Below are positions 18,772-27,077 of a stretch of DNA of 64,000 bases, one piece after another. Position 1 is the stretch's first letter, and the number at the start of each line of letters is the position of its first letter. The translations under genes were made by a program, and so were the position numbers. Source of the stretch: Halomonas sp. I5-271120 (GTDB taxonomy: Bacteria; Pseudomonadota; Gammaproteobacteria; Pseudomonadales; Halomonadaceae); the NCBI RefSeq assembly GCF_030553075.1, contig NZ_CP130701.1, positions 2,542,001-2,606,000 on the forward strand, written 5' to 3'. A model generated the notes under the pieces. That model had not been told where the DNA came from, made no database searches, and worked only from the letters and a program-made list of their open reading frames with translations.

Positions 18772-20004
18772 TCACTGACGGTAGCGCGACAGGAAACGCC
18801 CGAAGCGCTCCAGGGCGTCGCCCAGCTGGTCGGCCCAGGGCAGGGTGACGATGCGAACGTGGTCAGGCTCCGGCCAGTTGAAGGCCGTGCCCTGCACCAG
18901 CAGGATCTTTTCCTGCAGCAGCAGGTCGAGCACCATCTTCTGGTCATCGACGATCGGGTGCACCTTGGGGTCGAGCTTGGGGAAGGCGTAGAGGGCGCCC
19001 TTGGGAGTGACGCAGGACACCCCGGGGATGTCGTTGAGCTTCTCGACGGTGATGTCGCGTTGCGCCTTGAGACGCCCGCCGGGCAGGATCAGATCGTTGA
19101 TCGACTGGTAGCCGCCCAGGGCGGTCTGGATGGCGTGCTGGGCCGGCACGTTGGCGCACAAGCGCATCGAGGCCAGCATGTTGAGGCCCTGAATGAAGTC
19201 GGCGGCGCGCTGCTTGGCGACGTTGCCGGAGAGAATCATCCACCCTGAGCGAAAGCCCGCGCAGCGATAGCTCTTGGACAGACCGTTCATGGTCACTACC
19301 AACTGGTCATCGCCGGCCAGGGCCCCGGTGGAGACATGCTCCGCCTCGTCATAGAGGATCTTGTCGTAGATCTCGTCGGAGAACACCACCAGGTGGTGCT
19401 GACGGGCGATCTCCAACAGCTCGCGGATCACTTCCGGTGCATAGACGGCGCCGGTGGGGTTGTTGGGGTTGATCAGCACGATGGCCTTGGTGTGGCTGGT
19501 CACCTTGGCGCGGATGTCGTCCATATCCGGCGCCCAGTCGGCCTGCTCGTCGCAGCGATAGTGCACCGCCCGGCCTCCGGACAGGTTGGTGGCGGCAGTC
19601 CACAGCGGGTAGTCGGGGGCTGGAATCAGCACCTCGTCGCCGTCGTTGATCAGCGCCTGCATGGCCATCACGATCAGTTCCGAGACGCCGTTGCCGATGA
19701 AGATGTCCTCGATGCCGACGCCGGGAATCCGCTTGCGCTGGCATTCCTGCATGATCGCCTTGCGCGCCGAATAGAGTCCCTTGGAATCGCAGTAGCCCTG
19801 GGCGGTAGGCAGGTTGCGCATCACATCTTGAAGGATCTCTTCCGGGGCCTCGAAGCCGAACGGCGCCGGGTTGCCGATGTTCAGCTTGAGGATGCGCTGG
19901 CCTTCGTCCTCGAGACGCTTGGCGTGGTCGAGCACCGGCCCGCGAATGTCATAGCAGACGTTGTGCAGCTTTTGGGACTTGTTGATGGGCGTCGGGGTAT
20001 CCAT
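18772..20004 (-). CDS. alaA: Alanine aminotransferase, AlaA type
   Basis: PLP enzyme of aminotransferase class I that makes alanine from pyruvate and glutamate. The 410-residue protein follows E. coli AlaA closely: KLNIGNPAPFGFEAPEEI, GYCDSKGLYSARKAI, INPNNPTGAVY and VFSDEIYDKI. The PLP-lysine segment is MNGLSKSYRCAGFRSGW (Lys near residue 240). The C-terminal arginine segment is HVRIVTLPW. The ATG at 20004 has only a weak Shine-Dalgarno. It lies downstream of ylqF on the same strand with a hairpin between, so it is probably separately transcribed. Confidence 0.9.
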   Translation of the reverse strand: MDTPTPINKSQKLHNVCYDIRGPVLDHAKRLEDEGQRILKLNIGNPAPFGFEAPEEILQDVMRNLPTAQGYCDSKGLYSARKAIMQECQRKRIPGVGIEDIFIGNGVSELIVMAMQALINDGDEVLIPAPDYPLWTAATNLSGGRAVHYRCDEQADWAPDMDDIRAKVTSHTKAIVLINPNNPTGAVYAPEVIRELLEIARQHHLVVFSDEIYDKILYDEAEHVSTGALAGDDQLVVTMNGLSKSYRCAGFRSGWMILSGNVAKQRAADFIQGLNMLASMRLCANVPAQHAIQTALGGYQSINDLILPGGRLKAQRDITVEKLNDIPGVSCVTPKGALYAFPKLDPKVHPIVDDQKMVLDLLLQEKILLVQGTAFNWPEPDHVRIVTLPWADQLGDALERFGRFLSRYRQ

Positions 20005-20032
20005 GGGGTGTCCGGGTAGTGAGTCCAGGGGT

Positions 20033-20051
20033 GGCCCCGCTAAACGGGGCC
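20033..20051 (-). terminator. Short hairpin between ylqF and alaA
   Basis: GGCCCCG pairs with CGGGGCC around a five-base loop, between the ylqF stop and the alaA start. It has no T run. It could be a weak terminator or a leader structure of alaA. Confidence 0.4.
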
Positions 20052-20133
20052 CGGCGCGCGTATCGTCGGCGCAAGACGGAAGTAGCTTTCTGCTTCAGGG
20101 GCGGCGCTCTCAATCGCCCAATCGCCGCTCAAC

Positions 20134-21105
20134 TCAAGAATCGGCGTTGGCCGCGGCATCTTCGCTGTCGGCCTCATCGGCTTCGGGAGCCGGGGGCGGC
20201 GGAATATCCGCCGGGGTCTCAAGCGTCAGCCGGCCCAGTTTGCCATCGCGCAGTTCGTGCAGCAGCACCTCGGCGCCCCGGTGCAGGTCGACCTCGCCAC
20301 CCGGGCGAAGGCCGCCGCGCTTGGCGGCGATGTCGCGCACGATGGCGTTGCCGTCGAAGCCGGCCAGGGCCAGCAGATCGATGCGTGCCGGGCCATCGGC
20401 CTCCACCGAATCGGCGGCGGGGTTGCCCTGGTAAGGCGGCAACGCCTTGAGCTTGTAGCGATTGCTCAGCGCTTGGGGGTAGCGCTTGGCCAGTTCGGCG
20501 GCGGTGACCACGGCGACGTCCAGGTAGTCGATGGCGGTATCGCGGATCGCGCCGCTGGCGGCCAGTCGGTGAGCACTCGCCTGATCCTCGATCTTGGGCC
20601 ACAGCACCCCGGGGGTATCGGTCAGTGCTACCCGGCCATCGATGCGCACCTTCTGCTGGCGCTTGGTGACCGCCGGCTCGTTGCCGGTCTTGGCGATCTT
20701 GCGCTTGGCAAGGCCATTGATCAGGGTCGACTTGCCGACGTTGGGAATGCCCATCACCATTACTCGCACGTCGCGGTCGGCACGCACCTCACCGGCGAGC
20801 TCATGGCACAGCTTGGGAATGCGCTTGAGCTCGCGGGCCTGGGTAGTGGTCACCGCCAGGGCCCGGGTGTTGGGCTGGGCATCGAAATAGGCCACCCACT
20901 CTTTGGTGCGCTCCGGGTCGGCGAGATCGGCGCGAGAGAGGATCTTCAATACCGGCTTGTGCTCGGTGAGCTCGGCCAGCATTGGGTTGGCGCTGGAATA
21001 GGGCAGGCGGGCGTCCAGCACCTCCAGCACCACGTCGATTTCCGGCAGCGCCTCAGTAATTTGGCGGCGTGCCTTGTGCATGTGTCCCGGGTACCAGCCC
21101 AGCAT
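20134..21105 (-). CDS. ylqF: Ribosome biogenesis GTPase YlqF/RbgA
   Basis: Circularly permuted GTPase that acts late in 50S subunit assembly. The permuted order is visible in the 323 residues: G4 (ILSRADLAD) comes before G1 (GIPNVGKSTLI), then the G2 region and G3 (LTDTPGVLW). The N terminus WYPGHMHKARRQI is the family hallmark. A C-terminal helical RNA-binding region follows, and the protein ends in a Pro/Ala/Glu/Asp-rich acidic tail of about 35 residues, specific to this lineage. The ATG at 21105 lies next to an upstream AGGAG. Confidence 0.94.
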   Translation of the reverse strand: MLGWYPGHMHKARRQITEALPEIDVVLEVLDARLPYSSANPMLAELTEHKPVLKILSRADLADPERTKEWVAYFDAQPNTRALAVTTTQARELKRIPKLCHELAGEVRADRDVRVMVMGIPNVGKSTLINGLAKRKIAKTGNEPAVTKRQQKVRIDGRVALTDTPGVLWPKIEDQASAHRLAASGAIRDTAIDYLDVAVVTAAELAKRYPQALSNRYKLKALPPYQGNPAADSVEADGPARIDLLALAGFDGNAIVRDIAAKRGGLRPGGEVDLHRGAEVLLHELRDGKLGRLTLETPADIPPPPAPEADEADSEDAAANADS

Positions 21106-21197
21106 GGCCTCTTCTCCTGCGCGTTTCTAACGGCCGCCCATCTTAGCAGATGGACGGCGGGCTGGGGCCAGCGGGGAAGGGCGGCGGGCCTCTGGTG

Positions 21198-21599
21198 CTA
21201 CTCGTCGCGGTTGAAGTCGATGGCCACCGAGTTGATGCAGTAACGAAGGCCGGTGGACTCCGGCGGGCCGTCCGGGAAGACGTGGCCCAGATGGGCATCA
21301 CAGTGCGAGCAGACCACTTCGGTACGCTGCATGCCATGGCTGGTGTCGTCATGCTCCTCGACCGAGCCCTTGCCTAGCGGGCGGTCGAAGCTTGGCCAGC
21401 CGCACCCGGCATCGAACTTGTGCTCGTTCTCGAACAGCGGGGCATGGCAGCAGACGCAGTGATAGATGCCCTGGGCGTCTTTTACCTGGTAGTCACCGGT
21501 AAAGGGCCGTTCGGTGCCTTTCTCACGCGTGACCCGGTACTGCTCGGGGCTGAGCTGGCTGCGCCACTCGGTGTCGCTTTTCTCTATCTTCTTGCGCAT
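21198..21599 (-). CDS. msrB: Peptide methionine-R-sulfoxide reductase MsrB
   Basis: Repairs methionine-R-sulfoxide in proteins using thioredoxin. The 133-residue protein has the single MsrB domain: TERPFTGDY, the zinc cysteines in CVCCHAPLF and [22 protein letters not shown], and the catalytic cysteine in [14 protein letters not shown] start at the ATG at 21599, which has GGAAGG upstream. About 27 extra in-frame residues further up have no homology. It is followed by ylqF on the same strand after about 90 bases. Confidence 0.95.
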   Translation of the reverse strand: MRKKIEKSDTEWRSQLSPEQYRVTREKGTERPFTGDYQVKDAQGIYHCVCCHAPLFENEHKFDAGCGWPSFDRPLGKGSVEEHDDTSHGMQRTEVVCSHCDAHLGHVFPDGPPESTGLRYCINSVAIDFNRDE

Positions 21600-21862
21600 G
21601 GCGTACCTTCCGATATCAGAAATGATCGCTGTCGGGCGAAGGCGGTCGGGTGAGTACATCAGCCGACACGCGTCCTTCACGCCGATAGCTTACTGTGCCA
21701 CTGCTGGCCGTTGCCTCACAATGCGCGGCGCGCCCTCTGGTTTCGGCCAGTTTGGATGGCCGCCTTTCACGTCTGCTAAGCTCAATGCCTAGTGGCTTGA
21801 TGGCCTGCCTTACGATTTAAAGGGTAGCCTGTCGATGAGGAAACGCGCGGCACAACAGGCGC

Positions 21863-21891
21863 TTGACAGTGTTAGGTGTGCTCAGTAACAT
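21863..21891 (+). promoter_or_regulatory. Strong sigma-70 promoter of the tRNA Glu/Gly array
   Basis: A perfect -35 box TTGACA (21863-21868), a 17-base spacer, and a -10 box TAACAT (21886-21891). A GC-rich discriminator (ACGCGCC) follows, as in stringently controlled stable-RNA promoters. Transcription would start about 20 bases before the first tRNA. Confidence 0.85.
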
Positions 21892-21919
21892 ACGCGCCAT
21901 CTTAAAGAGGTCTGGCCAC

Positions 21920-21995
21920 GTCCCATTCGTCTAGTGGTCCAGGACACTGCCCTTTCACGGCAGTGACAGGGGTTCGAACCCCCTATGGGACGCCA
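21920..21995 (+). tRNA. tRNA-Glu (UUC), copy 1
   Basis: 76 bases with encoded CCA. Acceptor stem GTCCCAT pairs with ATGGGAC, anticodon loop CTTTCAC reads UUC, and the T arm is GGGGTTCGAACCCC. The mature sequence is identical to copies 2 and 3. First gene of the six-tRNA array. Confidence 0.97.
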
Positions 21996-22030
21996 TCCTC
22001 TGTAAGATGCCGGATGACCGGGAAGTAAAT

Positions 22031-22105
22031 GCGGAAATAGCTCAGTGGTAGAGCATCGCCTTGCCAAGGCGAGGGTCGGGAGTTCGAATCTCCTTTTCCG
22101 CTCCA
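22031..22105 (+). tRNA. tRNA-Gly (GCC), copy 1
   Basis: 75 bases with encoded CCA. Acceptor stem GCGGAAA/TTTCCGC, anticodon loop TTGCCAA reads GCC, T arm GGGAGTTCGAATCTCC. It is separated from the preceding tRNA-Glu by 35 bases and from the next by only TGC. Confidence 0.97.
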
Positions 22106-22108
22106 TGC

Positions 22109-22184
22109 GTCCCATTCGTCTAGTGGTCCAGGACACTGCCCTTTCACGGCAGTGACAGGGGTTCGAACCCCCTATGGGACGCCA
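22109..22184 (+). tRNA. tRNA-Glu (UUC), copy 2
   Basis: Same 76-base sequence as copy 1, beginning three bases after tRNA-Gly copy 1. Confidence 0.97.
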
Positions 22185-22224
22185 CTTCGGTCATTCAACA
22201 AGCAGCACAGCGTTTGTGAGATAA

Positions 22225-22299
22225 GCGGGAATAGCTCAGTGGTAGAGCATCGCCTTGCCAAGGCGAGGGTCGGGAGTTCGAATCTCCTTTCCCGCTCCA
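22225..22299 (+). tRNA. tRNA-Gly (GCC), copy 2
   Basis: 75 bases with CCA. It differs from the other two Gly copies by a compensated change in the acceptor stem: GCGGGAA pairs with TTCCCGC, an A-T pair replaced by G-C. The 40-base spacer before it differs from the other spacers. Confidence 0.97.
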
Positions 22300-22302
22300 T
22301 GC

Positions 22303-22378
22303 GTCCCATTCGTCTAGTGGTCCAGGACACTGCCCTTTCACGGCAGTGACAGGGGTTCGAACCCCCTATGGGACGCCA
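22303..22378 (+). tRNA. tRNA-Glu (UUC), copy 3
   Basis: Same 76-base sequence as copies 1 and 2, again three bases (TGC) after the preceding tRNA-Gly. Confidence 0.97.
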
Positions 22379-22399
22379 CTTCACAACGCACATCGATAA

Positions 22400-22474
22400 G
22401 CGGAAATAGCTCAGTGGTAGAGCATCGCCTTGCCAAGGCGAGGGTCGGGAGTTCGAATCTCCTTTTCCGCTCCA
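22400..22474 (+). tRNA. tRNA-Gly (GCC), copy 3
   Basis: 75 bases with CCA, same sequence as copy 1. Last gene of the array. I see no clear hairpin terminator in the about 190 bases between it and the ABC transporter gene. Confidence 0.97.
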
Positions 22475-22668
22475 ATCGTCTCCCCATTTGCTTTGCTCAA
22501 TCGTGATTCCTCGGCCATCCCTGGCTACACGTTCTTAGCAAGCCTATCATCCGTTTTTCCAGTGCTTTTTCGCGTGTTTGCGCCTCAGTTCCGTCCCCGG
22601 CATTGAATTCTGAGCACTCGCCCCTATCCTTAGTGTCCTAATTTTTTAACCATCTCACAGGTGTCCTG

Positions 22669-23607
22669 ATGGCTGAACCGGCGCTGTCCATCCGTGGCCT
22701 GACCAAGGTTTACGGCAACGGCTTTCATGCCTTGAAAGGCATCGATCTCGATGTCCAGCAGGGTGACTTCTTCGCGTTACTGGGTCCCAATGGGGCCGGC
22801 AAGTCCACCACCCTCGGGGTGGTCTGCTCGCTGGTGCAAAAGACCGCCGGCAAGGTGTCGGTGTTCGGCACCGATATCGATAAGGACTTCGCCCGCGCCA
22901 AGTACAACCTCGGCGTGGTGCCCCAGGAGTTCAACTTCAACCAGTTCGAGAAGGTCGAGGACATCATCCTCGCTCAGGCCGGCTACTACGGCATGTCGCA
23001 TCGCGAGGCCAAACCCCGTGCGGCGCAGCTGCTCAAGGACTTGGGACTCTGGGACAAGCGCGACGGCAGCGCACGCGCACTCTCGGGTGGCATGAAGCGT
23101 CGCCTGATGATCGCCCGCGCCCTGATTCACCGCCCCAAGCTGTTGATCCTCGACGAGCCCACCGCTGGGGTCGACATCGAGCTGCGCCGTTCGATGTGGG
23201 AATACATGCGCCGCATCAACCGCGAGGAGGGCACCACCATTATCCTCACCACCCACTATCTCGAGGAAGCCGAGAGCCTGTGTCGCAACATTGCGATCAT
23301 CAATCACGGCGAGATCGTCAAGAACACCAGCGTGCGTGAACTGCTCGGCCAGTTGAATACCGAGACCTTCCTGCTCGACCTGGCCGAGCAGGTAAGCGAG
23401 GCGCCGACCCTTGGTGACTTCCAGGTCGAGAAAGTCGACGCAAGCCAGCTGGCGGTGTCGGTCAAGCGCGGTCAGCGCCTTAACGATGTGTTCAGCCAAC
23501 TTTCCGAGCAGGGGCTGACCGTGGTGTCGATGCGCAACCGCGCCAACCGGCTGGAAGAAATGTTTGTCTCGATGGTGGAAGAGTCCAACGCGGAGGCCGC
23601 GAAATGA
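22669..23607 (+). CDS. yadG: ABC transporter ATP-binding protein (YadG type)
   Basis: ATPase of an ABC-2 type exporter. The 312 residues match E. coli YadG along their length. They show Walker A LLGPNGAGKSTT (about 40), Q-loop VPQEFNFNQFE, signature LSGGMKRRL, Walker B LLILDEPTAGVD, and H-loop TTHYLEEAE. A 90-residue C-terminal extension typical of ABC-2 ATPases follows. Substrate unknown. The ATG at 22669 has only a weak CAGGTG site. It overlaps the permease gene by four bases (ATGA), so the two form one coupled operon. Confidence 0.93.
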   Translation: MAEPALSIRGLTKVYGNGFHALKGIDLDVQQGDFFALLGPNGAGKSTTLGVVCSLVQKTAGKVSVFGTDIDKDFARAKYNLGVVPQEFNFNQFEKVEDIILAQAGYYGMSHREAKPRAAQLLKDLGLWDKRDGSARALSGGMKRRLMIARALIHRPKLLILDEPTAGVDIELRRSMWEYMRRINREEGTTIILTTHYLEEAESLCRNIAIINHGEIVKNTSVRELLGQLNTETFLLDLAEQVSEAPTLGDFQVEKVDASQLAVSVKRGQRLNDVFSQLSEQGLTVVSMRNRANRLEEMFVSMVEESNAEAAK

Positions 23608-24377
23608 ATGCAATGCAAATAGCCGTGGCGCTGTGGACCCTGGTAGGCAAGGAAGTGCGCCGCTTTACCCGTATCTGGCCGCAGACCCTGCTGCCGCCGT
23701 CTATCACCATGACCATGTACTTCATCATCTTCGGCAACCTGATCGGGTCGCGGATCGGTGCGATGGACGGCTACGACTATATGGACTTCATCGTGCCCGG
23801 CCTGATCATGATGGCGGTGATCACCAACAGCTACTCGAACGTGGCATCCTCCTTCTTCTCCAACAAGTTCCAACGTTCGATCGAGGAAATGATGGTCTCG
23901 CCGATGCCCAATTGGGTGATCCTTGCGGGCTTCATCCTCGGTGGCATGGCGCGGGGCCTGGGCGTGGGTATCATCGTCACCGGGGTGTCGCTGTTCTTCA
24001 CCCGGATCGATGTGGCGCATCCACTGCTGACCATTGGGGTCGTGGTGCTGACGGCGGCGCTGTTCGCTACTGGTGGTTTCATCAACGCGCTGCTCGGCAA
24101 GAAGTTCGATGATATCTCGATCGTGCCGACCTTCATTCTGACGCCGCTGACCTACCTGGGCGGGGTCTTCTATTCGATTTCGCTGCTGCCTGACTTCTGG
24201 CAGGGCGTTTCGATGCTTAACCCCATCCTCTACATGGTCAACGTCTTCCGCTACGGCTTCCTGGGTGTCTCCGACATTCCGGTGGGCTGGGCGCTGGCTG
24301 CTATCTGCGCCTTCATTACCGTGCTGTTTGCCATCGCGCTGTGGATGCTGGAGCGCGGCAAGGGCATCAGGGGCTGA
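23604..24377 (+). CDS. yadH: ABC-2 type permease (YadH type)
   Basis: 257-residue inner-membrane permease with six predicted helices. It is the partner of the preceding ATPase. YadH-family landmarks are DFIVPGLIMMAVI, RSIEEMMVSPMPN, PLTYLGGVFYSI and PILYMVNVFRYGFLG. The start overlaps the yadG stop (ATGA). queF follows two bases after its stop. Confidence 0.93.
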   Translation: MNAMQIAVALWTLVGKEVRRFTRIWPQTLLPPSITMTMYFIIFGNLIGSRIGAMDGYDYMDFIVPGLIMMAVITNSYSNVASSFFSNKFQRSIEEMMVSPMPNWVILAGFILGGMARGLGVGIIVTGVSLFFTRIDVAHPLLTIGVVVLTAALFATGGFINALLGKKFDDISIVPTFILTPLTYLGGVFYSISLLPDFWQGVSMLNPILYMVNVFRYGFLGVSDIPVGWALAAICAFITVLFAIALWMLERGKGIRG

Positions 24378-24379
24378 TC

Positions 24380-25216
24380 ATGACTCACGACCGTCCCGAC
24401 ACCCTTGCCGAAGCCCCGCTGGGACGCGAGTCGGCCTATCCGGAGCAATACGACCCGGCCCTGCTGTATCCCATTCCCCGGGCTGCTAATCGGGCGCCGC
24501 TGGGCATCGTGAATGATGCCCTGCCGTTCGTCGGCGAAGATGAGTGGCACGCCTTCGAGGTCTCCTGGCTGACGCCGCGTGGCAAGCCGGTGGTCGCGGT
24601 GGCGCGTTTTCGTCTGCCCGCCGACTCGCCGAACCTGATCGAGTCGAAGTCCTGGAAGCTGTACCTGAACAGCTACAACCAGACGCGTTTTGCCTCCCGA
24701 GAGGAGGTCATCGCCACCCTCGAGCAGGACCTTGCCACCGGTGCCGGGGCGCCGGTCTCGGTTGAACTCTTCGGCGTCGACGATCAGGCCCTGGCCACCC
24801 AGCGCCTGCCCGGCGAGTGCATCGACGATCTCGACGTCGAAATCGATGCCTATACGCCTGACCCTGCGCTGCTCAGCGTGGGCGACGAGGTCGTCGAGGA
24901 AACCCTGCATTCGCACCTGCTCAAGTCCAACTGTCCGGTTACCGGTCAGCCCGACTGGGGCAGCGTGCTGGTTCGCTATCGCGGCCCGCGGCTTGAGCGC
25001 GAGGGGCTGCTGAAGTACCTGGTGTCCTATCGACAGCACCAGGACTTCCACGAGCACTGCGTCGAGCATATCTTCACCGATCTGATGGCGCGCGCCCGCC
25101 CCGAGCGGCTCCTGGTACTGGCTCGCTACGTACGCCGCGGCGGGCTGGATATCAGCCCCTGGCGGGCGACGCCGGGCGAGCGACCGCCCGAGCCGCTGCG
25201 CCTGGCGCGCCAATAG
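24380..25216 (+). CDS. queF: NADPH-dependent preQ0 reductase QueF
   Basis: Reduces the nitrile of 7-cyano-7-deazaguanine to the amine preQ1 in queuosine synthesis. The 278-residue, two-half form is typical of gammaproteobacteria. The QueF motif is seen in ESKSWKLYLNSYNQTRF, the catalytic cysteine in KSNCPVTGQPDWGSV, and the C-terminal FHEHCVEHIFTDL. The start ATG at 24380 lies two bases past the yadH stop, behind GGGG, so translation is probably coupled. No link between the exporter and queuosine is implied by sequence alone. Confidence 0.95.
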   Translation: MTHDRPDTLAEAPLGRESAYPEQYDPALLYPIPRAANRAPLGIVNDALPFVGEDEWHAFEVSWLTPRGKPVVAVARFRLPADSPNLIESKSWKLYLNSYNQTRFASREEVIATLEQDLATGAGAPVSVELFGVDDQALATQRLPGECIDDLDVEIDAYTPDPALLSVGDEVVEETLHSHLLKSNCPVTGQPDWGSVLVRYRGPRLEREGLLKYLVSYRQHQDFHEHCVEHIFTDLMARARPERLLVLARYVRRGGLDISPWRATPGERPPEPLRLARQ

Positions 25217-25260
25217 CCATCTGGCGTACAGTCACGCTAGACGCCTTTCGGCGGGCACTA

Positions 25261-25302
25261 GTCTTCAGTCACTAGGCTTCGGTCACCAGGCTTCGGTCAG
25301 TA
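25261..25302 (+). repeat. Three 14-bp imperfect direct repeats
   Basis: Tandem copies of a GGCTTCGGTCACCA-like unit at 25261-25274, 25275-25288 and 25289-25302, upstream of the nitroreductase gene. Short array, possibly slippage-derived. Confidence 0.7.
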
Positions 25303-25343
25303 CCGAAGACGGCCCGCCACCCCATCGCTGCAAGGAGACCCGG

Positions 25344-25904
25344 ATGGATGCAATGACGCTACTGCATGAACGCAGCTCCATGGGCAAGTTGCGCGGTCCG
25401 GCCCCCAGCGCCGACCAGTTGGATGCCATCTACCGCGCAGCCCTGCGCGCACCAGATCACAAGGAGCTCACCCCCTGGCGGTTTATCGAGTTCTCGGGTG
25501 AGGGGCTCACCCGGCTTGGCGAGTTGTTTGCCGAGGCCGAGTTCCACAATAACCCGCACATCGACGATGCTGCCCTGAATGCCGCGCGCAAGAAACCGCT
25601 GCGGGCGCCGATGATCATCGCCGTGGTCGCCAAGATCACCCCGGACGAGCCCAAGGTGCCGCCCCTTGAGCAGTCGCTCTCTGCCGGCTGTGCCGCTCAT
25701 GGCATGCTGCTGGCGGCTCAGGCGCTGGGGCTCGGCGCGATGTGGCGTACCGGGCACTATGCCTTCGACCCCACGGTCAAGAAGGGTCTGGGCCTTGGCG
25801 AGCACGACGAGCTCGTGGCCTTCCTGTACCTGGGGCAGATGGGCGGGCGCCACAAGCCATTGCCGTCGCGTGACCCGGCCGACTTCGTCGAGCGCTGGAA
25901 CTGA
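25344..25904 (+). CDS. ydjA: Nitroreductase family protein (YdjA type)
   Basis: FMN-dependent oxidoreductase of the small nitroreductase fold, cytoplasmic dimer. At 186 residues it matches E. coli YdjA: the LLHERSSMGKL start with FMN-phosphate arginines, RAALRAPDHKELTPWRF, KPLRAPMIIAVVAK, QSLSAGCAAHGMLLAAQ, GLGAMWRTG, and FLYLGQ near the end. Physiological substrate unknown. The ATG at 25344 follows AAGGAGA. The next gene starts three bases after the stop, so they form an operon. Confidence 0.9.
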   Translation: MDAMTLLHERSSMGKLRGPAPSADQLDAIYRAALRAPDHKELTPWRFIEFSGEGLTRLGELFAEAEFHNNPHIDDAALNAARKKPLRAPMIIAVVAKITPDEPKVPPLEQSLSAGCAAHGMLLAAQALGLGAMWRTGHYAFDPTVKKGLGLGEHDELVAFLYLGQMGGRHKPLPSRDPADFVERWN

Positions 25905-25907
25905 GCC

Positions 25908-26405
25908 GTGCGTGAGGTTGGTGTGCCGCATCCGCGCTTGGCGCTGCCTGCGGCAGGGCAGGGCGATGACCTGATCGCCTTTCGCCACTGGCTAGAGGCG
26001 GCCATTCCGCTGGTGCCGCCGTTGGGTATTCGGGATATGCACTGGCAGGACGACACACTGGTCTGGTCGCTGTCGCTTGCCCCCAACCTCAAAGACAAGG
26101 GCACTGGTTTCGGCGGCTCGCTGGCCGCCCAGACCACCCTGATCGGCTGGTGCTGGGTCACTCTCTGGTTGCGCTCCCAGGGCCGCGAGCAAAACGTGGT
26201 GGTCGCCGAAGCGAGCCAGCGCTTCAAAGCCCCGGTGACCGGCGACTACCGCATCCTGTGCCGCCCGGAAGACCTAGCAGGGCCGGCGGCCCTGGCCGAC
26301 CGCCTCGCCAGCCGTGGCAAGGGGCGCATCGCGCTGGTTCAAGAGCTCTATTGCGGCGATACCCTGTGCCTTACCGCTCGCGGCGACTATGCGGTATTGC
26401 CCTGA
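25908..26405 (+). CDS. Thioesterase-like protein (YiiD C-terminal domain family)
   Basis: 165 residues. The central pattern (NLKDKGTGFGGSLAAQTTLIGW, then VVVAEASQRFKAPVTGDY) resembles the hotdog-fold putative thioesterase domain found at the C terminus of E. coli YiiD. It begins with GTG at 25908, three bases after the nitroreductase stop, without an obvious Shine-Dalgarno. Coupling by re-initiation is likely. Substrate unknown. Confidence in the fold is moderate. Confidence 0.7.
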   Translation: MREVGVPHPRLALPAAGQGDDLIAFRHWLEAAIPLVPPLGIRDMHWQDDTLVWSLSLAPNLKDKGTGFGGSLAAQTTLIGWCWVTLWLRSQGREQNVVVAEASQRFKAPVTGDYRILCRPEDLAGPAALADRLASRGKGRIALVQELYCGDTLCLTARGDYAVLP

Positions 26406-26432
26406 AGATATTGGGAAAATTTAGCGCCCGGC

Positions 26433-26461
26433 TTGCAATCGCCGCCTGATCTCGATACAGT
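26433..26461 (+). promoter_or_regulatory. Promoter of tRNA-Ser
   Basis: -35 TTGCAA (26433-26438), a 17-base spacer, and -10 TACAGT (26456-26461), followed by a GC-rich GCGCCG discriminator. It stands about 50 bases before the tRNA. Confidence 0.75.
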
Positions 26462-26514
26462 ATGCGCCGTTCTGACGCGGAAGGCGCAGCCTTCACGGCA
26501 GGACTAAAAATTGC

Positions 26515-26602
26515 GGAGGGGTGTCCGAGTGGTCGAAGGAGCACGCCTGGAAAGTGTGTAAGTCGAAAGGCTTCGAGGGTTCGAATCCCTCCCCCTCCGC
26601 CA
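26515..26602 (+). tRNA. tRNA-Ser (GGA)
   Basis: 88 bases with encoded CCA. Acceptor GGAGGGG pairs with CCCCTCC, anticodon loop CTGGAAA reads GGA, a long variable arm is typical of class II tRNAs, and the T arm is GAGGGTTCGAATCCCTC. It has its own promoter and terminator. tRNA-Ser genes are frequent integration sites, but no integrase or repeated 3' tRNA end is seen downstream. Confidence 0.97.
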
Positions 26603-26610
26603 CCGAATTT

Positions 26611-26642
26611 AAAAAAGCCACTGATTTCAGTGGCTTTTTTTT
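26611..26642 (+). terminator. Rho-independent terminator of tRNA-Ser
   Basis: A 14-bp stem (AAAAAAGCCACTGA with TCAGTGGCTTTTTT) and a TT loop, ending in a run of eight T. The A-run on the left would let it work on the minus strand too, against readthrough from the next gene. Confidence 0.92.
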
Positions 26643-26783
26643 GTTTCTATAATATCCCAGCCCATACTTTCTATACATGGGCCTCTCAAGGGTCTCGACT
26701 CATCGGACTAGGCGCCGATCATAGAGGCTCAAGAGCGCCATCTCGTAAGAGTTATCGCGGATCGTGTCAGCTCGTGACTAGGA

Positions 26784-27077
26784 CTAATGACAACTCCACG
26801 GCTCCTTGCTGGCATTGTCCTTGATGTTCTGGTCGACGAACCGGTAGTGGTCTTCCTTGAAGCGGTTCCACCAGCTGTGGCTGATCTCGATGGCGTGCTG
26901 GGCGAGAATCTCTTCGATATGGTCGATGCACAGCCGCGATCCGTCATAGGCCATGCTGAGCTTGCGCTTGCCGGTGTCGTAGGTGACGCGTTGCAGCCCG
27001 AATAGTTCGTCTATCTCTGCGATGGCGAGACGAAGTGCATCGGCATCGCAGGGCTCGAGCTTCAACTTGCGAGTCAC
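26784..27077 (-). CDS. Conserved small protein, HMA-like (ferredoxin-like) fold
   Basis: About 97 residues. The alternation KLKLEP, LRLAIAEIDELFGLQRVTYD, KLSMAYDGSRLCIDHIEEILAQHAI suggests a beta-alpha-beta-beta-alpha-beta heavy-metal-associated-like fold. It lacks the CxxC metal site. The end, DQNIKDNASKEPWSCH, looks conserved and carries the second of two cysteines. I prefer the GTG at 27077 because GAGGT lies seven bases upstream. Earlier in-frame ATGs at 27122 and 27131 are possible. Function unknown; annotation as a cation-binding protein would be a guess. Confidence 0.6.
   Translation of the reverse strand: MTRKLKLEPCDADALRLAIAEIDELFGLQRVTYDTGKRKLSMAYDGSRLCIDHIEEILAQHAIEISHSWWNRFKEDHYRFVDQNIKDNASKEPWSCH

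Noticed and set aside
22152..22393. Short frames on both strands
   Set aside because: They run through the tRNA genes and are produced by tRNA sequence.
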